Position numbers and translations under genes: made by a program. Under the pieces are notes generated by a model. That model ran no database searches. It was not told the DNA's origin and worked only from the letters and a program-made list of their open reading frames with translations. From Poronia punctata (taxonomy: Eukaryota; Ascomycota; Sordariomycetes; Xylariales; Xylariaceae): DNA of 64,000 nucleotides. Location of the stretch: the NCBI GenBank assembly GCA_022579005.1, contig MU401480.1:211624-275623 (forward strand), read 5' to 3'. Shown here piece after piece: positions 26,138 to 36,721 of this stretch; position 1 is the first letter of the stretch, and every line of letters starts with the position of its first letter.

Positions 26138-27180
26138 CTAAACCACCCCGGCATCTGCCATGTAAACTTCTCTTTTCAGAGAATATTGCCTTTCAAACCG
26201 CTTCACAAGGAGCTTCCCGACGGTCTCTTCGCTTGGGTCGTGCGGATTGAATGGGTTCGTCGCTCCGACATCCCCATGCCAGAACATAGCGCACGAGAGT
26301 CGTTCCTGCTCCGACTTGTTAATGACGCGGTGTCTGGCGCTCTTATACCGTCCCTGGGACCACCTCTGCACCATGTCGCCGCAGTTTATAACTAAGACAT
26401 CCTCTGTAGCCGGCACCGACAGCCACGACGTTGTGGCCTCATCCCAGACTTCGAGGCCCTCCCTGCCCGGCTGTTGGAGCAGGACAGTAATCCCCCCGAA
26501 GTCGGTATGGGCACCGATCCCGAATTGGTCCGGGAGCGTTGTACTCTGCGGCGGGTAACGGATCATCTTCATCGGCACTATGGGCCGCTGTGAGAAAGCA
26601 CTTAACAAATCTGCCGACGACCCAAGACCCTGTAGTAGGATCCCCCACAGTGTCCGCGCTAATCGCTCTGAATGGCCATAATACTCCCATACCGGCGCTC
26701 GGAAATGTTTGTCCGGTAGGTCTGGCCAAACATTGGGACCATAAAAGCCAGGCGGTTCGATGGTTGGGTCATCACGTCCTATATAGAAACACTGGACGAG
26801 GTCAGTACTGATGACTACGCATGCGAAGCCGGACCACCGAGGACCAGCCATCATCGTCGATCCTCACTCACCTCTTTCGCGTCAGGCAAGGCATCCCCTT
26901 CTCGAAGTGACATTCCAGACGCCTCGTATCCGCGACGGCAGGGATTTTGGAGAAAGGACAGCTTCAACTTCTCATCAACTGGTAAACTGAAGAAGGCACC
27001 GAGACTTTGGAATAGTTTTCTTTGCGCCTCTAAAGGCACACCGTGGCACTTGATCTGGAAGAAGCCATAACGCCGGCATGCATCACACACTTGTGTCACA
27101 ACTTGCTCCTTGGACTCTGCGCTTTCCGGGTGCATATACCCGCTGAGATCAATGATAGGTAGCGATGGTCGTTCAGCCAT
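26138..27180 (-). CDS. 2-oxoglutarate/Fe(II)-dependent oxygenase (isopenicillin-N-synthase-like)
   Basis: Two exons (27180-26872, 26791-26138), 320 residues, close to the family norm. The N-terminal DIOX_N part (LPIIDLSGY, RRYGFFQIKCHGV) is followed by the jelly-roll with iron ligands HTD (in GIGAHTDFGG) and the distal His in SARHRV, and the 2OG-binding Arg in RLSCAMF. It would hydroxylate, desaturate or ring-close a small molecule in the cytosol. It is divergent from the FAD monooxygenase across a 0.7-kb shared promoter, suggesting co-expression and a tailoring role on the PKS-NRPS product. The substrate is not predictable. Confidence 0.9.
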
Positions 27181-27878
27181 TATCCTACAAAGCTGGATTG
27201 CTCGAGATACGGGGATAAGGGTTGAGCTGGGTACGTGATTGACATGTCCTCGAACTCACAGTGATCATTACTATGGATTCCGTATATGTAGGTACCTAAC
27301 GGCAGGACCGCTAGAAACTGACCTGCATTCAGGGCCTGCTAGGAAGGCCAATCAAAGACATATGACGAACTCGCTTGATCGTGTTCATAACTTACTTGGT
27401 TCTCACAGGCAACGAGGATTCAAGACAAATCCGGAATATGCAGCCCCCACGATACGGTTGCGCCACACTGCAACGCGGGACGTCAACCCGTAAGGCAACC
27501 AGTAATCTGCAGGTTTTTTTTGAATTTGCCAAATCCTGACTTGTTGGTACTAATATTAGATTCACCTTTCTTTTCCGACGTTGCATTAGGTGTTGATATG
27601 TTAAGGTGTTCAAACTGGATATCTGGTTGACGACCCAGGCCTGAAGATCTTACCTCCGCGGGTCCTCGGGCCTGGCCCTACACACCCCCTTGGCCGCCCC
27701 GGGCCGCCCCAGGGCCCAGAATACCAGGTACTTATGATACCTGCCTGGTGTATAAAACCGTACAAGACGTTGCATCACAAAAACGCTCGCTAGTGCACCC
27801 TGATATGCAACATGCGATCGCGTCAAGCATGCTCCGGCACAAACCAGTCAATACAGTCAGACCTCTACTATAGTTATC
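27181..27878. promoter_or_regulatory. Bidirectional promoter region between 2OG oxygenase and FAD monooxygenase
   Basis: 0.7 kb between two divergent cluster genes. A TATAAAA box at 27751-27757 lies 122 bp upstream of the monooxygenase ATG. A GC-rich patch (27655-27720, GGCCG/CCGGG-type) could hold regulator sites. Binding proteins are unknown. Confidence 0.45.
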
Positions 27879-29339
27879 ATGCATGTTCTCATTGTTGGAG
27901 CTGGCGTTGGCGGACTAAGTCTTGCTCAATGCCTCCGACGGCAGGGCATCCCCTTTACGATATTTGAGCGGGATGTTGATGAGCATTCACGATTTCAAGG
28001 ATGGGCCGTAGCTCTTTACGGGTATGTGCAACGACGTGTTGGTACTATGGAAGGTGACTGACGTACTCATCTTGCCATAGTGTTATAATCGACGAGATGA
28101 CCTCGTCGTTCCCATCCGACTTACCGGACTTCAGGGACTCGACAAGTCATCTAGCACCGCTTTCTCTGCCCTCCCAGATATGTATGTACTACTCTGGGAA
28201 GGAGGGCAGAATTGGCTTCGAGGTAGGTCACCCGGGACGCTCCTAGTAGACTGCGTATCTCATCTGAGCCGCCTGGGCGTGTTAGGATTCCTCCGAGTTT
28301 CCAATCGTTCGTGCAGAGCGAATGCGTTTGCGCTCCTGGTTGGCACGTAATCTTCACATCCAATGGGGAAAGCGAGCTACCAGGGTTGAGCATTCCCACG
28401 AGGGCGTCGAGGTACACTTCGATGACGGCACTAGCGCTAAGGGCGATATCCTTGTCGGCGCAGATGGAGTTCACAGTATTGGTGAGCAGTCCATCACAAT
28501 GCGATTCTCTTCCCATAACAGTTCCCTTTTTTTTCCCTGAGCTGACCTTGTGTCTAGTCAAAAAGCATCTGCTGCAACATGCTGTATCATCGGGCCTCAA
28601 TCTAGTACCCCTAGCCACTATAGTTGGGGAGCTGACCCTTTCAGGGGATGCTTTCAAACGGCAACTGGCTTTGGGTCATAGCGGATACATGTACATGAGC
28701 CAGGAATTGGGCTTTTGGAGCTTCTGTGGGCTCCATCGCGTCCTGGAGGACGGAGTATCGGGGCGATTTTACTGGATGTTCCTCCAGCAGGATAGCGGCG
28801 TATCCGACCAAGACCACTGGCTTCAGACGGCTAGCCAACAGAAAAAGTTGGGCTACGTATTGAGATTGACTGCCCAGCTGCCAGATAGGTTTCGCGAGAT
28901 TTTTGAGCTGACCCCTGTGTCAGGTATAAGAGAAGAGGCACACGTGTGGCGCGACTTCGACCTCAGCAAGGTCGACGTCCCGGCGGGTCGAATTGTGTTA
29001 TTGGGCGACGCAGCTCATACCATGGTACCATTTCGTGGCGGGGGTGCCCTTCATGCTATTCTCGACGCTTTGAAGCTGTCAAAGTTGCTCGGTCGATTGC
29101 GTGAAAGCCGTGTCGAGGGCGATATATCTTTAGCGAACATTACAGCTGCTGTAGCTGAATATAATGCTGAGATGATCGCGAGGAGCTCGCGGGCTGTGCA
29201 GGATGCGAGGAATCTGCAGCCCATCTCCACGAGAGGTGACGAAGACTCTCTCCAGCTACCTCCAGGGGCCAAAGTACTGCCTGAAAGGGATATTGTTTTG
29301 GATATTGTACCGCGGCAGCTTCACGTTGGGGGAAATTGA
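27879..29339 (+). CDS. FAD-dependent monooxygenase (PHBH/salicylate-hydroxylase-like)
   Basis: Four exons (27879-28021, 28081-28222, 28286-28481, 28558-29339) give 420 residues, normal for single-component class A flavoprotein monooxygenases. The N-terminal Rossmann motif GAGVGGLSLAQCLRRQG with the acidic ERD binds the ADP of FAD; DILVGADGVHS is the conserved DG motif; GRIVLLGDAAH is the GD motif, followed by MVPFRGGGALHAILDA. It uses NAD(P)H and O2 to hydroxylate or epoxidise a substrate, here most likely the PKS-NRPS scaffold. It shares a promoter with the 2OG oxygenase and converges on the trans-ER gene (175 bp between stops). Confidence 0.9.
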
Positions 29340-29514
29340 GATCGGTGATGCTCGAGGTGGGACGTGGCAAATTGGGATTTTGTAACCAACCAAAGCAAAT
29401 TTACAAACTTTCCAATACTCATTACTACTGGTAGTACAGTAAATGGATTCACAACTTCTCATGGGTAACAAAAATGTCCAATTTACGTCTCCCGGCTCGC
29501 GCCTTGACATGGAT

Positions 29515-30682
29515 CTATGCTACAGAAGCCACCAACTTATACCCAGAAGGTGTCCCCATCCTCATCATCTCTAGTCCCTTCAAAACTCCATGCCAACCCC
29601 CCTCCACAATCTCAACAGGATGCGGCAACAATCGCCCCCTCTCCAACAGGCCCTGGACCTTCCGGAAGACTCTCGCACCTAATATACGGTGCTGCGGTCT
29701 CGCCTCGCGGCCATACTCGCCGTGCAGTCTCACTTCCTCTCCGAAGATGGTCAGCCCCATGATCCACGACGGCTCGATCGTGAGCGGTCTAGTCAGCGCC
29801 ACAGCCTTCTGGAAGGGTTCCAGCGCAACGTAGCGCCCGCCGGCGCGACCCATGGCGTCGTAGCAGAGACGCGTCGTCTCGGCCGTGGTCACGCAGTCTA
29901 GGGCGAGGGATAGCTCGTCCGAGGTGTACGAGCGGATAGCCGAGGCCGTGGCGGGATCATGGTAGTCGAATACCTTTTCGGCACCAAAGCGTAGGGCTAG
30001 CGGCATGTTGGGCGCCGACGTCGTCGTGAGGGGACGGTATCCCGCGCTGTTGGGTTTTTGTTTGTTACATATACACAGACAGAGGGGTTTTACTTGGGGA
30101 GTGAGGATATATGCATTATTACGGTATTACCTACCTTCTTAACAATTGCATAGCCCTGGTCCCGCTAGCCGTACTTCCCCCAACAACGAGAACAAATTTT
30201 TCTTCATCTTCCCTCTCTCCTTCCGCACCACAGTCCCTCTCCAGTCGACTCAGTGGAATCCCCAACCCCTCTTCCTCGTCAAAAACCGCCAACGCCGCCG
30301 TCGCAACCCCGATCCCCAACCCAGCGCCTTTCTCGAAACTGACGTGTCCCGGTAATTTGAGAACCAGATCGGCGCGTGCGACGACGTACTGCGCGAAGGC
30401 GCCACTCGGCACTGGGCCCGCAACTCGGTCCCCCACCTCTATGTCCATGTCTCGGACGTCGGCTCCGAGCGCCACGACGGTCCCCGCAAAGTCATGCCCT
30501 TGGATCGAGCTGCCTGTGGCGGAGTCATCGTCGTTGTAAACGTCCAGTAGCTTCACGTCAATAGGGTTTATCGCTACCGCTATCGTCTTCACTAAGATCG
30601 AGTCGGGTCGAAGATGGGGCATGCTCGCGGCATTGTCGATGGCGACTGCGCCGGGTCCGCGGGCGACGATGGCCGTCTGCAT
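29515..30682 (-). CDS. trans-acting enoyl reductase for the PKS-NRPS
   Basis: Two exons (30682-30135, 30046-29515), 359 residues, a medium-chain (zinc-type) alcohol-dehydrogenase fold without the catalytic zinc ligands. N-terminal GroES-like part includes INPIDVKLLD and QGHDFAGTVV; the nucleotide-binding part carries VLVVGGSTASGTRAMQLL and GAEKVFDYHDP, matching the LovC/ApdC/CcsC type of stand-alone ER. In those systems the enzyme docks on the iterative PKS and reduces the enoyl intermediate at chosen cycles with NADPH, replacing the dead internal ER. The neighbouring PKS-NRPS has just such a degenerate ER, so partnership is a strong inference. Confidence 0.93.
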
Positions 30683-31516
30683 CGTTTGAATGATTAATTT
30701 TTATATTTTATTTTGGTTTGTTTTCACAGATCACAACTTCACATGCATCCTTGCCCTTGGAGATCTAAAATCACGACTGAATAATTCTGGATGCAACAGG
30801 ACAGTGAGTGTAAGTCTGAAACCCCGTTTATTACGGAGTGATAGATATCACCGTAAACAAAACGAAAACTTAGCCGTCAGAATATTACAGGTTCCGTATT
30901 AATTACTCGCTCCTAGCCAAACTGATGCAACCCGATAGAATACGACACAATAGAATACGACGCGAGATACGACATGACCTATTGAAAGTCCTGCAGCGAA
31001 GGAAGACTAGGACGTGTGATAAGCCTTTGCTCCAAATTACCCAAAATAGCGGCCGAAGAGGTTGGTGGGATGGGGAGAAGATGGGTAGCAGTGTCAAAGC
31101 GAGCCTGCGGCGCAGTCACCCCCGGATGTTCCGTAAGTTGCAATTATCATGTTTGTCTGATAACAGCTTGAGTAGGTGGTATTTCATACGTCAATGGCGC
31201 AAGCAAGGCTGGACGCTCTATGTAACGTCGGCCTGAGCTTTGGAGTGCTTTCCAATCTGGATTCTGGTGTTACCGCCCTGACCTATGATTGGTTCGCCAG
31301 GCTCAAAAAGGGATTTGCGGTCGCCTCCATTGTCTGCTGTTCTGAAGTAGAGAAGTCAACTCACCTACTCGTACATGCCTTGTACGCGTATACGAACCGA
31401 CATTAAAAAAAAAGCCACCTCGTCACTTATAACGCCGAAACTTTACACACTTAGTCTCGTATTTGGAGCGTATCTTCCTTCTCATCTTACCCGTTTGTTT
31501 CCCGAGAGGGGTAGGG
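30683..31516. other. Intergenic region, no gene seen
   Basis: Divergent promoter space between the trans-ER and the Gfo/Idh/MocA oxidoreductase. Only short, unsupported open frames are present. Confidence 0.6.
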
Positions 31517-32941
31517 ATGGGGTCCACCATCAGCCGTCTCGTCTATGCGTTTAACCCGCCCGGGGTGCCTAAAGCTGAAGGGGAGCGAGTTCTTCGGTTT
31601 GGCATCTTGGGAGCTGCCGATATCGCGTAAGTATGCTCCTGCTATTATATAAGTCGGGTCGCGTGCGGGATCGTGATTACAGCTGTATTTCGTATTGACC
31701 TGGGAATATAAAAGTCCGTTAGCCCTGGTCGTCCCAGCCAAGTGTCATCCCGAGGTGGTTGTCCAAGCCATAGCGGCGCGTGACCGTCGAAGAGCCGAGG
31801 CGTTCGCAAAGAAGCATGGCATTCCGGACGTCAAGGATACATACCAAGGCAAGCAAGTTCAATACTGTATTTCTGATGGACTCTTTCTAATAACGATGGG
31901 ACATACCTAGATGTTATCGACGATCCAAATATTGACTGTATATTTATTCCGCTCGCAAACTCACTCCATTTGGAGTGGAGCATACGAGCCATCCGCGCAG
32001 GAAAGCATGTTCTTCTAGAAAAGCCATCTGTAACCAATGCTACCGAGGCCGAGATTCTCTTTAATCTTCCCGAGTTGGCCATGGACAGCCCAAACGCTCC
32101 GGTGCTTCTGGAAGCATTTCACAACCGATTCCATCCAGCTTGGGCTCTGTTTCTCTCCCTCATCCAACCGGAACATGTAGCTCATGTAGCGACTCGTTCT
32201 ATGATATCCTGGTGGTATACGTCCGAAAAGGACATATACTTCAACTATGCGCTGGGAGGCGGCACCATAATGCAGATGGGAACCTACAATTTCGCCCTAC
32301 TCCGCGCCGTCTTCAACACCCCACCGGAGGAATGTCTGAGCTGCCAAGTTACGCCTACGAAATTTGGCGTCGAGAACGCTGATAAGATTGACGATGCGTT
32401 TCGAGCCAAGTTCCGTTTTCCGAATGGTGGAATTGGTGAGGCAGAAAGTACTCTTAGGGGTCCTACCATCTGGACTCCCTCGAGCGCGACAGTGACGCAT
32501 AGAGAGGTTGTCGTCGTGCCCAACGAGAAGCTCCCAGACTCGCAACAGCTATTTCGGACGCGCGAGGTCACGTTCCATGGATTCGTCCAAGCTGTGATTT
32601 GGCACCGGATAGATGTGAAGGATACTTTTCGTATCCGGAAGACAGACGACGGGAGCGTGGTCAAGACGTGGACGGAGAAGTCGTCACGGACATCTTATAG
32701 TTTCCGAGAGGCCGGTGGTGTGTTTTCTGACCGGCCTGGAGAGTCGTTTTGGATGTCGTATAGGTACCAGTTAGAGCAATTCGTCAACAGAGTCAAAGGG
32801 AGAGATACGCAGTATTGGGTTGATCCGGAGGATTCTATCCAGCAGATGAAAATGATTGACTTGGCTTATGAAAAGAGCGGGTTGGGAAAGAGGATGACGG
32901 GTAGTTATAAGCCTACTGTTAACAGCCTAGGAGAGACTTGA
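31517..32941 (+). CDS. Gfo/Idh/MocA-family NAD(P)-dependent oxidoreductase
   Basis: Three exons (31517-31626, 31715-31848, 31911-32941), 424 residues. The Rossmann motif LRFGILGAADIAPLAL near residue 27, AARDRRRAEAFAKKHGI, the catalytic-lysine motif LLEKPS and NRFHPAW place it near the fungal dimeric-dihydrodiol / D-xylose-NADP dehydrogenase group. The second intron (31849-31910) has a GC donor (G|GCAAGC) instead of GT; it is required to keep the reading frame into DVIDDPN. It may reduce or oxidise a carbonyl or sugar-like group. Membership of the cluster rests on position only; a housekeeping sugar role is possible. Confidence 0.85.
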
Positions 32942-33116
32942 TATTAGGGTAGGTCCTCTTGATAGGGGGTGATGGCTGCCGTTTTGGTGAGGATTTCATA
33001 GTTAATATATGTTTTGGTATGGATATGGGATGAGAGCTTTGTCTTTCTATATGTATATGTAGGTGAGACCAAAATACCGTTAACCTAGGTTGGTATTTTG
33101 GGCCTCCTTTGATAAA

Positions 33117-34131
33117 TTATATTGTGTGTCCCTTGATTAGCGACTCCGACTTGCCACGCTTGAATACCCTCCGAATCGTCGTGGTTATCGATCCCATATA
33201 TTTGCTGTGGCGTTTCTGTTTCCGTTTGCGTTGGTCGGGTCCCTTTTTCGGAGATACCTTGTCACCATGCTCGGCTTGGCCGTCCGTTACCGGTATACTA
33301 GGGACGGAATTCTCAGCATATACGTTGTTTTCTTTAGGCTGATGATCATCGCACTGGTCGGAATTTTCTCCTTCTCCGCTCTCCGGCGCCTTTTCGACCG
33401 AACTGCGAGACGCACCTCTCACCGCAGAATCAGATTCTGCCGAGCTCCATGCGCCGGAAGCGGTACTCGCCGAATCTTGTCCTCGTTGTTCATAAACAAT
33501 CGGTTGCAACTCTGCGGCCGACCCCTCGACTCTCGGTGCCGGGGTGATGTCGGCCATCCATATATCCAAGAGTTTCGGGCTGTTGTTGTTCAACGTCGTC
33601 ATCCATGGGTCCGAGTAGGCTTTGGTTGCCGACGGTCTCTCGGAGGGGTCGAAAGTCATGAGACTACCGATGAATTTCTTGGCTGGTTCACTGGCGCCGA
33701 CGGTATCGAGAGTGAGAGGTTCTTGTGGGAGGTTCTGTAGATCCGAGACGGATTTGAATGGCGGTGTGCCGGTAAGGAGGAAGAAGAGGATTTCTCCCAG
33801 ACACCATATATCGCAAGGTAGAGGGTCGATGGTGGTGGTGGTGGGATCCGATGCAATGTCTTTGATTTGTTCGGGGGCAGCGAAGCCGGGTATTTCTTTG
33901 AGTGGCACGGACGTCTTCCCGGGATGGAGTTGTTGGCTGAGTCCGATATTGCAGATCTTGATGTGCCAATGAGGATTATCTGGGGGCATCTTTTTCACTA
34001 GGATGTTCTGGGGTGTGTGATTTATGTTAGGATATACTCTCATGGGCACTGAAAAAATATCAGAATCATTTAAGCTTACTCGTACTTACCGCAGGCTCTA
34101 GATGGAGATGGTCGAACCCGTTTTCAAGCAT
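33117..34131 (-). pseudogene. Truncated Ser/Thr kinase paralogue lacking the N-lobe
   Basis: Two surviving exons (34131-34090, 34007-33117) code for about 310 residues that begin just before the catalytic loop. The gene aligns throughout its kinase part with the intact neighbour at 34601-35749 (KMPPDNPHWHIK against KMPPNDNWHIK; SDIWSLG-type against CDIWCLGEI) and keeps the phase-0 intron at the equivalent place, so it is a tandem duplicate. The Gly-rich loop, the VAIK lysine and helix C are gone (a stop lies directly upstream), the HRD aspartate is Leu/His-like (HLHLEPA) and DFG reads NIG, so it cannot be an active kinase. A long Ser/Glu-rich tail ends in a basic RRVFKRGKSE segment. It may be a pseudogene or an expressed pseudokinase. 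Confidence 0.75.
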
Positions 34132-34600
34132 ACAGTTTTTTCTTCCTATTTTCACGTCGTTCTGATGAGCATTATCTCACCTTTTTTTCTTTCCTACTGT
34201 CAGTAACTTATTTTCCTTTATATTTTGTTTTATGGTTCTATGTGCAGAGGGACTAGAAACCAAGTTGTTTTTATCTCTTCAATAAGGCTTGATAAGGATG
34301 GCGAACAAATAAGCTGCTTCTTTCGCAAATTTGGTTTCCACCCCGTGTAGGAGGGAAGGTGCGGTCCTGGAACGGGGTATAATAAGGGCCTTTCACAGTG
34401 GGCTACTGTATACGTCACCGTTACTTCTACATATCCAACTGCCACCCAACCAAAAATACCCAGCGTAATAAGCGACTAGATGCCCTCTCCACGGCTCCAA
34501 TGCATTCCTAAGTTGGGGTTGCTTCGATGGCACTGGAAACTGGCATAAGCTCCCAATCACCGACTAGTGGCCATATTACATCCATGTCTGGAGGGGGACG
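34132..34600. other. Spacer between kinase copies
   Basis: 469 bases between the truncated and the intact kinase. The missing N-lobe of the downstream copy was not recognised here on either strand. Confidence 0.6.
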
Positions 34601-35749
34601 TTAGACGGAACTGCCAGCTATTTGTTTCAGCCGAAGTTTCTCAGGATCAGTCAACTTTGTCATCCATAAATGAGACTCTGCTTTCTGTGCCGGTGGTCTT
34701 TCTCCCGGGCGAGCAGACATAAGGGATTTGATGAAATCTCTGGCAGCTGCACCAGCACCAATGCCGTCCAGTGGCTGTTGAGGGAATCTGACAGTGTCAT
34801 TGACATATCCACGTAAGTCGTGGGGGTTCGCGAAAGCCGTCGAGCCGGTGAGGAGGAAGAACGAGATGGCCCCCAATGACCATATATCACTGAGAAACGG
34901 ATTTATATCGACGGCACCTGGACCTACGCCGGGGACACGTTCCGGAGCAATAAACCCATGAGTCCCCACGAGTTCCGCGGGCGTGGATGTGGTACCGATC
35001 CGTTTGCTTAGACCCATGTCACAGAGCTTGATGTGCCAATTATCGTTGGGGGGCATCTTGGACACCAAGACGTTCTATAGACGAGTGTTAGTATCTGCCA
35101 ATGCCATCCGGCTCTGTCTGAGGGTAGAGGCTAGCTTACACCTGGTTTCAAGTCGCAATGGGCGAAATCATTTTGGTGCATAAACGCAATAGCCCGGAGT
35201 ACCTGATGCACAATCGTCTGCACATGAGGCTCGGATACCTTGCCATTTTGCTTGACGAGTTGATTCAAGTCGCCGTGTTGACAATACTCGGTGGCGATGA
35301 ACAGAGCGTCTGGGCTTTCATACCAGCCGTAGAAACCGATGAAGACGTTTAAAAACTTGAATCGAATCAGCCCAAGGAAACATACGACGGAATATAAATA
35401 ACAAAAAAGGGAAGGGATTTCAATACCTCACCTTCTTCTTTGAGAACTTTGACAAGGCCTCCAACTCAGATATACACTCGCGCCGGCGATTTCCGTTCCG
35501 GTCGAGCTTGATCTCTTTCACCGCCCGGAAAGCTACCGGCTGCTGGGCATCATTAGCCTTTTCGAGCCATACCTGGCCGAAGGCTCCCTGACCTAGCCCC
35601 CTGACCCGAATCCAAGTTTCAAGACGTGAGAGTACCTCGCCCGAACGCTGTGTGTTGGTGATTTGGGTGGGAAAGTCGGGACCGGGATGGAAATCGGCTT
35701 CCCATCGTGATGCCCGCACGGATTGGGGGATATTGTCGTCAGTTCCCAT
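34601..35749 (-). CDS. Serine/threonine protein kinase
   Basis: Three exons (35749-35432, 35355-35140, 35074-34601), 335 residues, consisting of little more than a kinase domain. Visible motifs: Gly loop GLGQGAFGQVW (about residue 51), Lys in FRAVKEI, helix-C Glu in ECISELEAL, hinge IATEYCQHGDLN, catalytic loop HCDLKPGN (HCD in place of HRD, with Asp and Asn kept), metal-binding DMG in place of DFG, and IAPERV/SDIWSLGA in the C-lobe. By motif it should be active. Targets are unknown. It is head to head with the HeLo-like gene and next to a broken copy of itself. Confidence 0.88.
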
Positions 35750-36721
35750 TATCGAGATTCGTATAATAGCTGAGAAACAAGAGCTACATGCATTGTTCTT
35801 TTTTTACGACGAAGAAACATCTCCGACGACAACTTTATATACCTGGGCAAGACGCTGCGAGAGCAGGGAAGTTAGGTACTTGTAATGCTACATTATGTCA
35901 GATAGACTACGAGTATGGGAGTGCCCACAAGCAAGAGCGGCTAATCCGCAGAAAAGCGGCTGAATTGTTGTCAAGTATGGATCCGAAATTGGGGTCGGCG
36001 GAGTCTGCCTGCATAGCCGCCGATGCTACATAGTGTCGTTTAGGGGTTGATCTACCTACTCAGCTCTCTCGCCTGGGATGCTGGGAACATGCAACTTTGA
36101 CAACTTACTACAAGGCTCAGTTGGTTTGAAGCGGTGACATGGAGAGGATATAGATGGAGTATATAGTATTATAAAATCATTCCGTCCGGGTGTACGAGTA
36201 CGCATTTAACGCCGTGGCTCATTGGAGACAAGGAGTAGAGTACCTAGGTAACGGTAACCTAGATCTTGTCGGCAGTAGAGCAAGCCGACAAAGCTTGGCA
36301 AAACCGCGTGAATGTTCTCATGTATACTAGGCCTGTTTTGGCCATTACCCATGCACATCCGCCCCTTCTAGGACAAATAGCTTTCCGTTTCCTCGGTGTT
36401 GGGTTGACGTACATCTCGCTGTGCATTGTCTGTAACATCGTTCTGATATTTCTGCCGAAATATCCAGGTTATCGAAAGTCCTAGGTTAGGTTAGAAAGGC
36501 GGCAATGCCTACCTAGGCTGCTAGGCTACTAGGCTGCCAGGTTAACTTGATGCTCATAAGGCGCACTCCGCACTCAATTCTCCGGTAGCCTGACCGCTCG
36601 AACCCGCGGCTCGTTGACGGATATGTCATGTCCTGCACGAGGGAAAACGGACGTTTACAATTCTATTCTGCCATCCCTATTCAGACTGATGACCAGAGGA
36701 ATCAACTAACAAAATTCGAGC
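35750..36721. promoter_or_regulatory. Divergent promoter region between kinase and HeLo-like gene
   Basis: 972 bases shared by two divergent genes; includes CTAGG/CCTAGG-rich tetranucleotide patches (36490-36545). No specific regulatory site or gene was identified. Confidence 0.45.

Larger units (their letters stand above)
10202..32941. other. Predicted PKS-NRPS biosynthetic gene cluster
   Basis: Core genes: hybrid PKS-NRPS (10202-22967, minus), 2OG/Fe(II) oxygenase (26138-27180, minus), FAD monooxygenase (27879-29339, plus), trans-acting enoyl reductase (29515-30682, minus) and Gfo/Idh/MocA oxidoreductase (31517-32941, plus). A rhodopsin-domain membrane protein lies inside. The trans-ER next to a PKS-NRPS with a degenerate internal ER is the strongest functional link and is well established for lovastatin-, aspyridone- and cytochalasin-type clusters. 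No cytochrome P450 and no intact pathway-specific transcription factor was seen. The left limit is set by the zinc-finger gene; the right limit is uncertain. The product is unknown. Confidence 0.85.

Noticed and set aside
31176..31406. 76-codon open frame upstream of the oxidoreductase
   Set aside because: Short, no family features, lies in promoter space.
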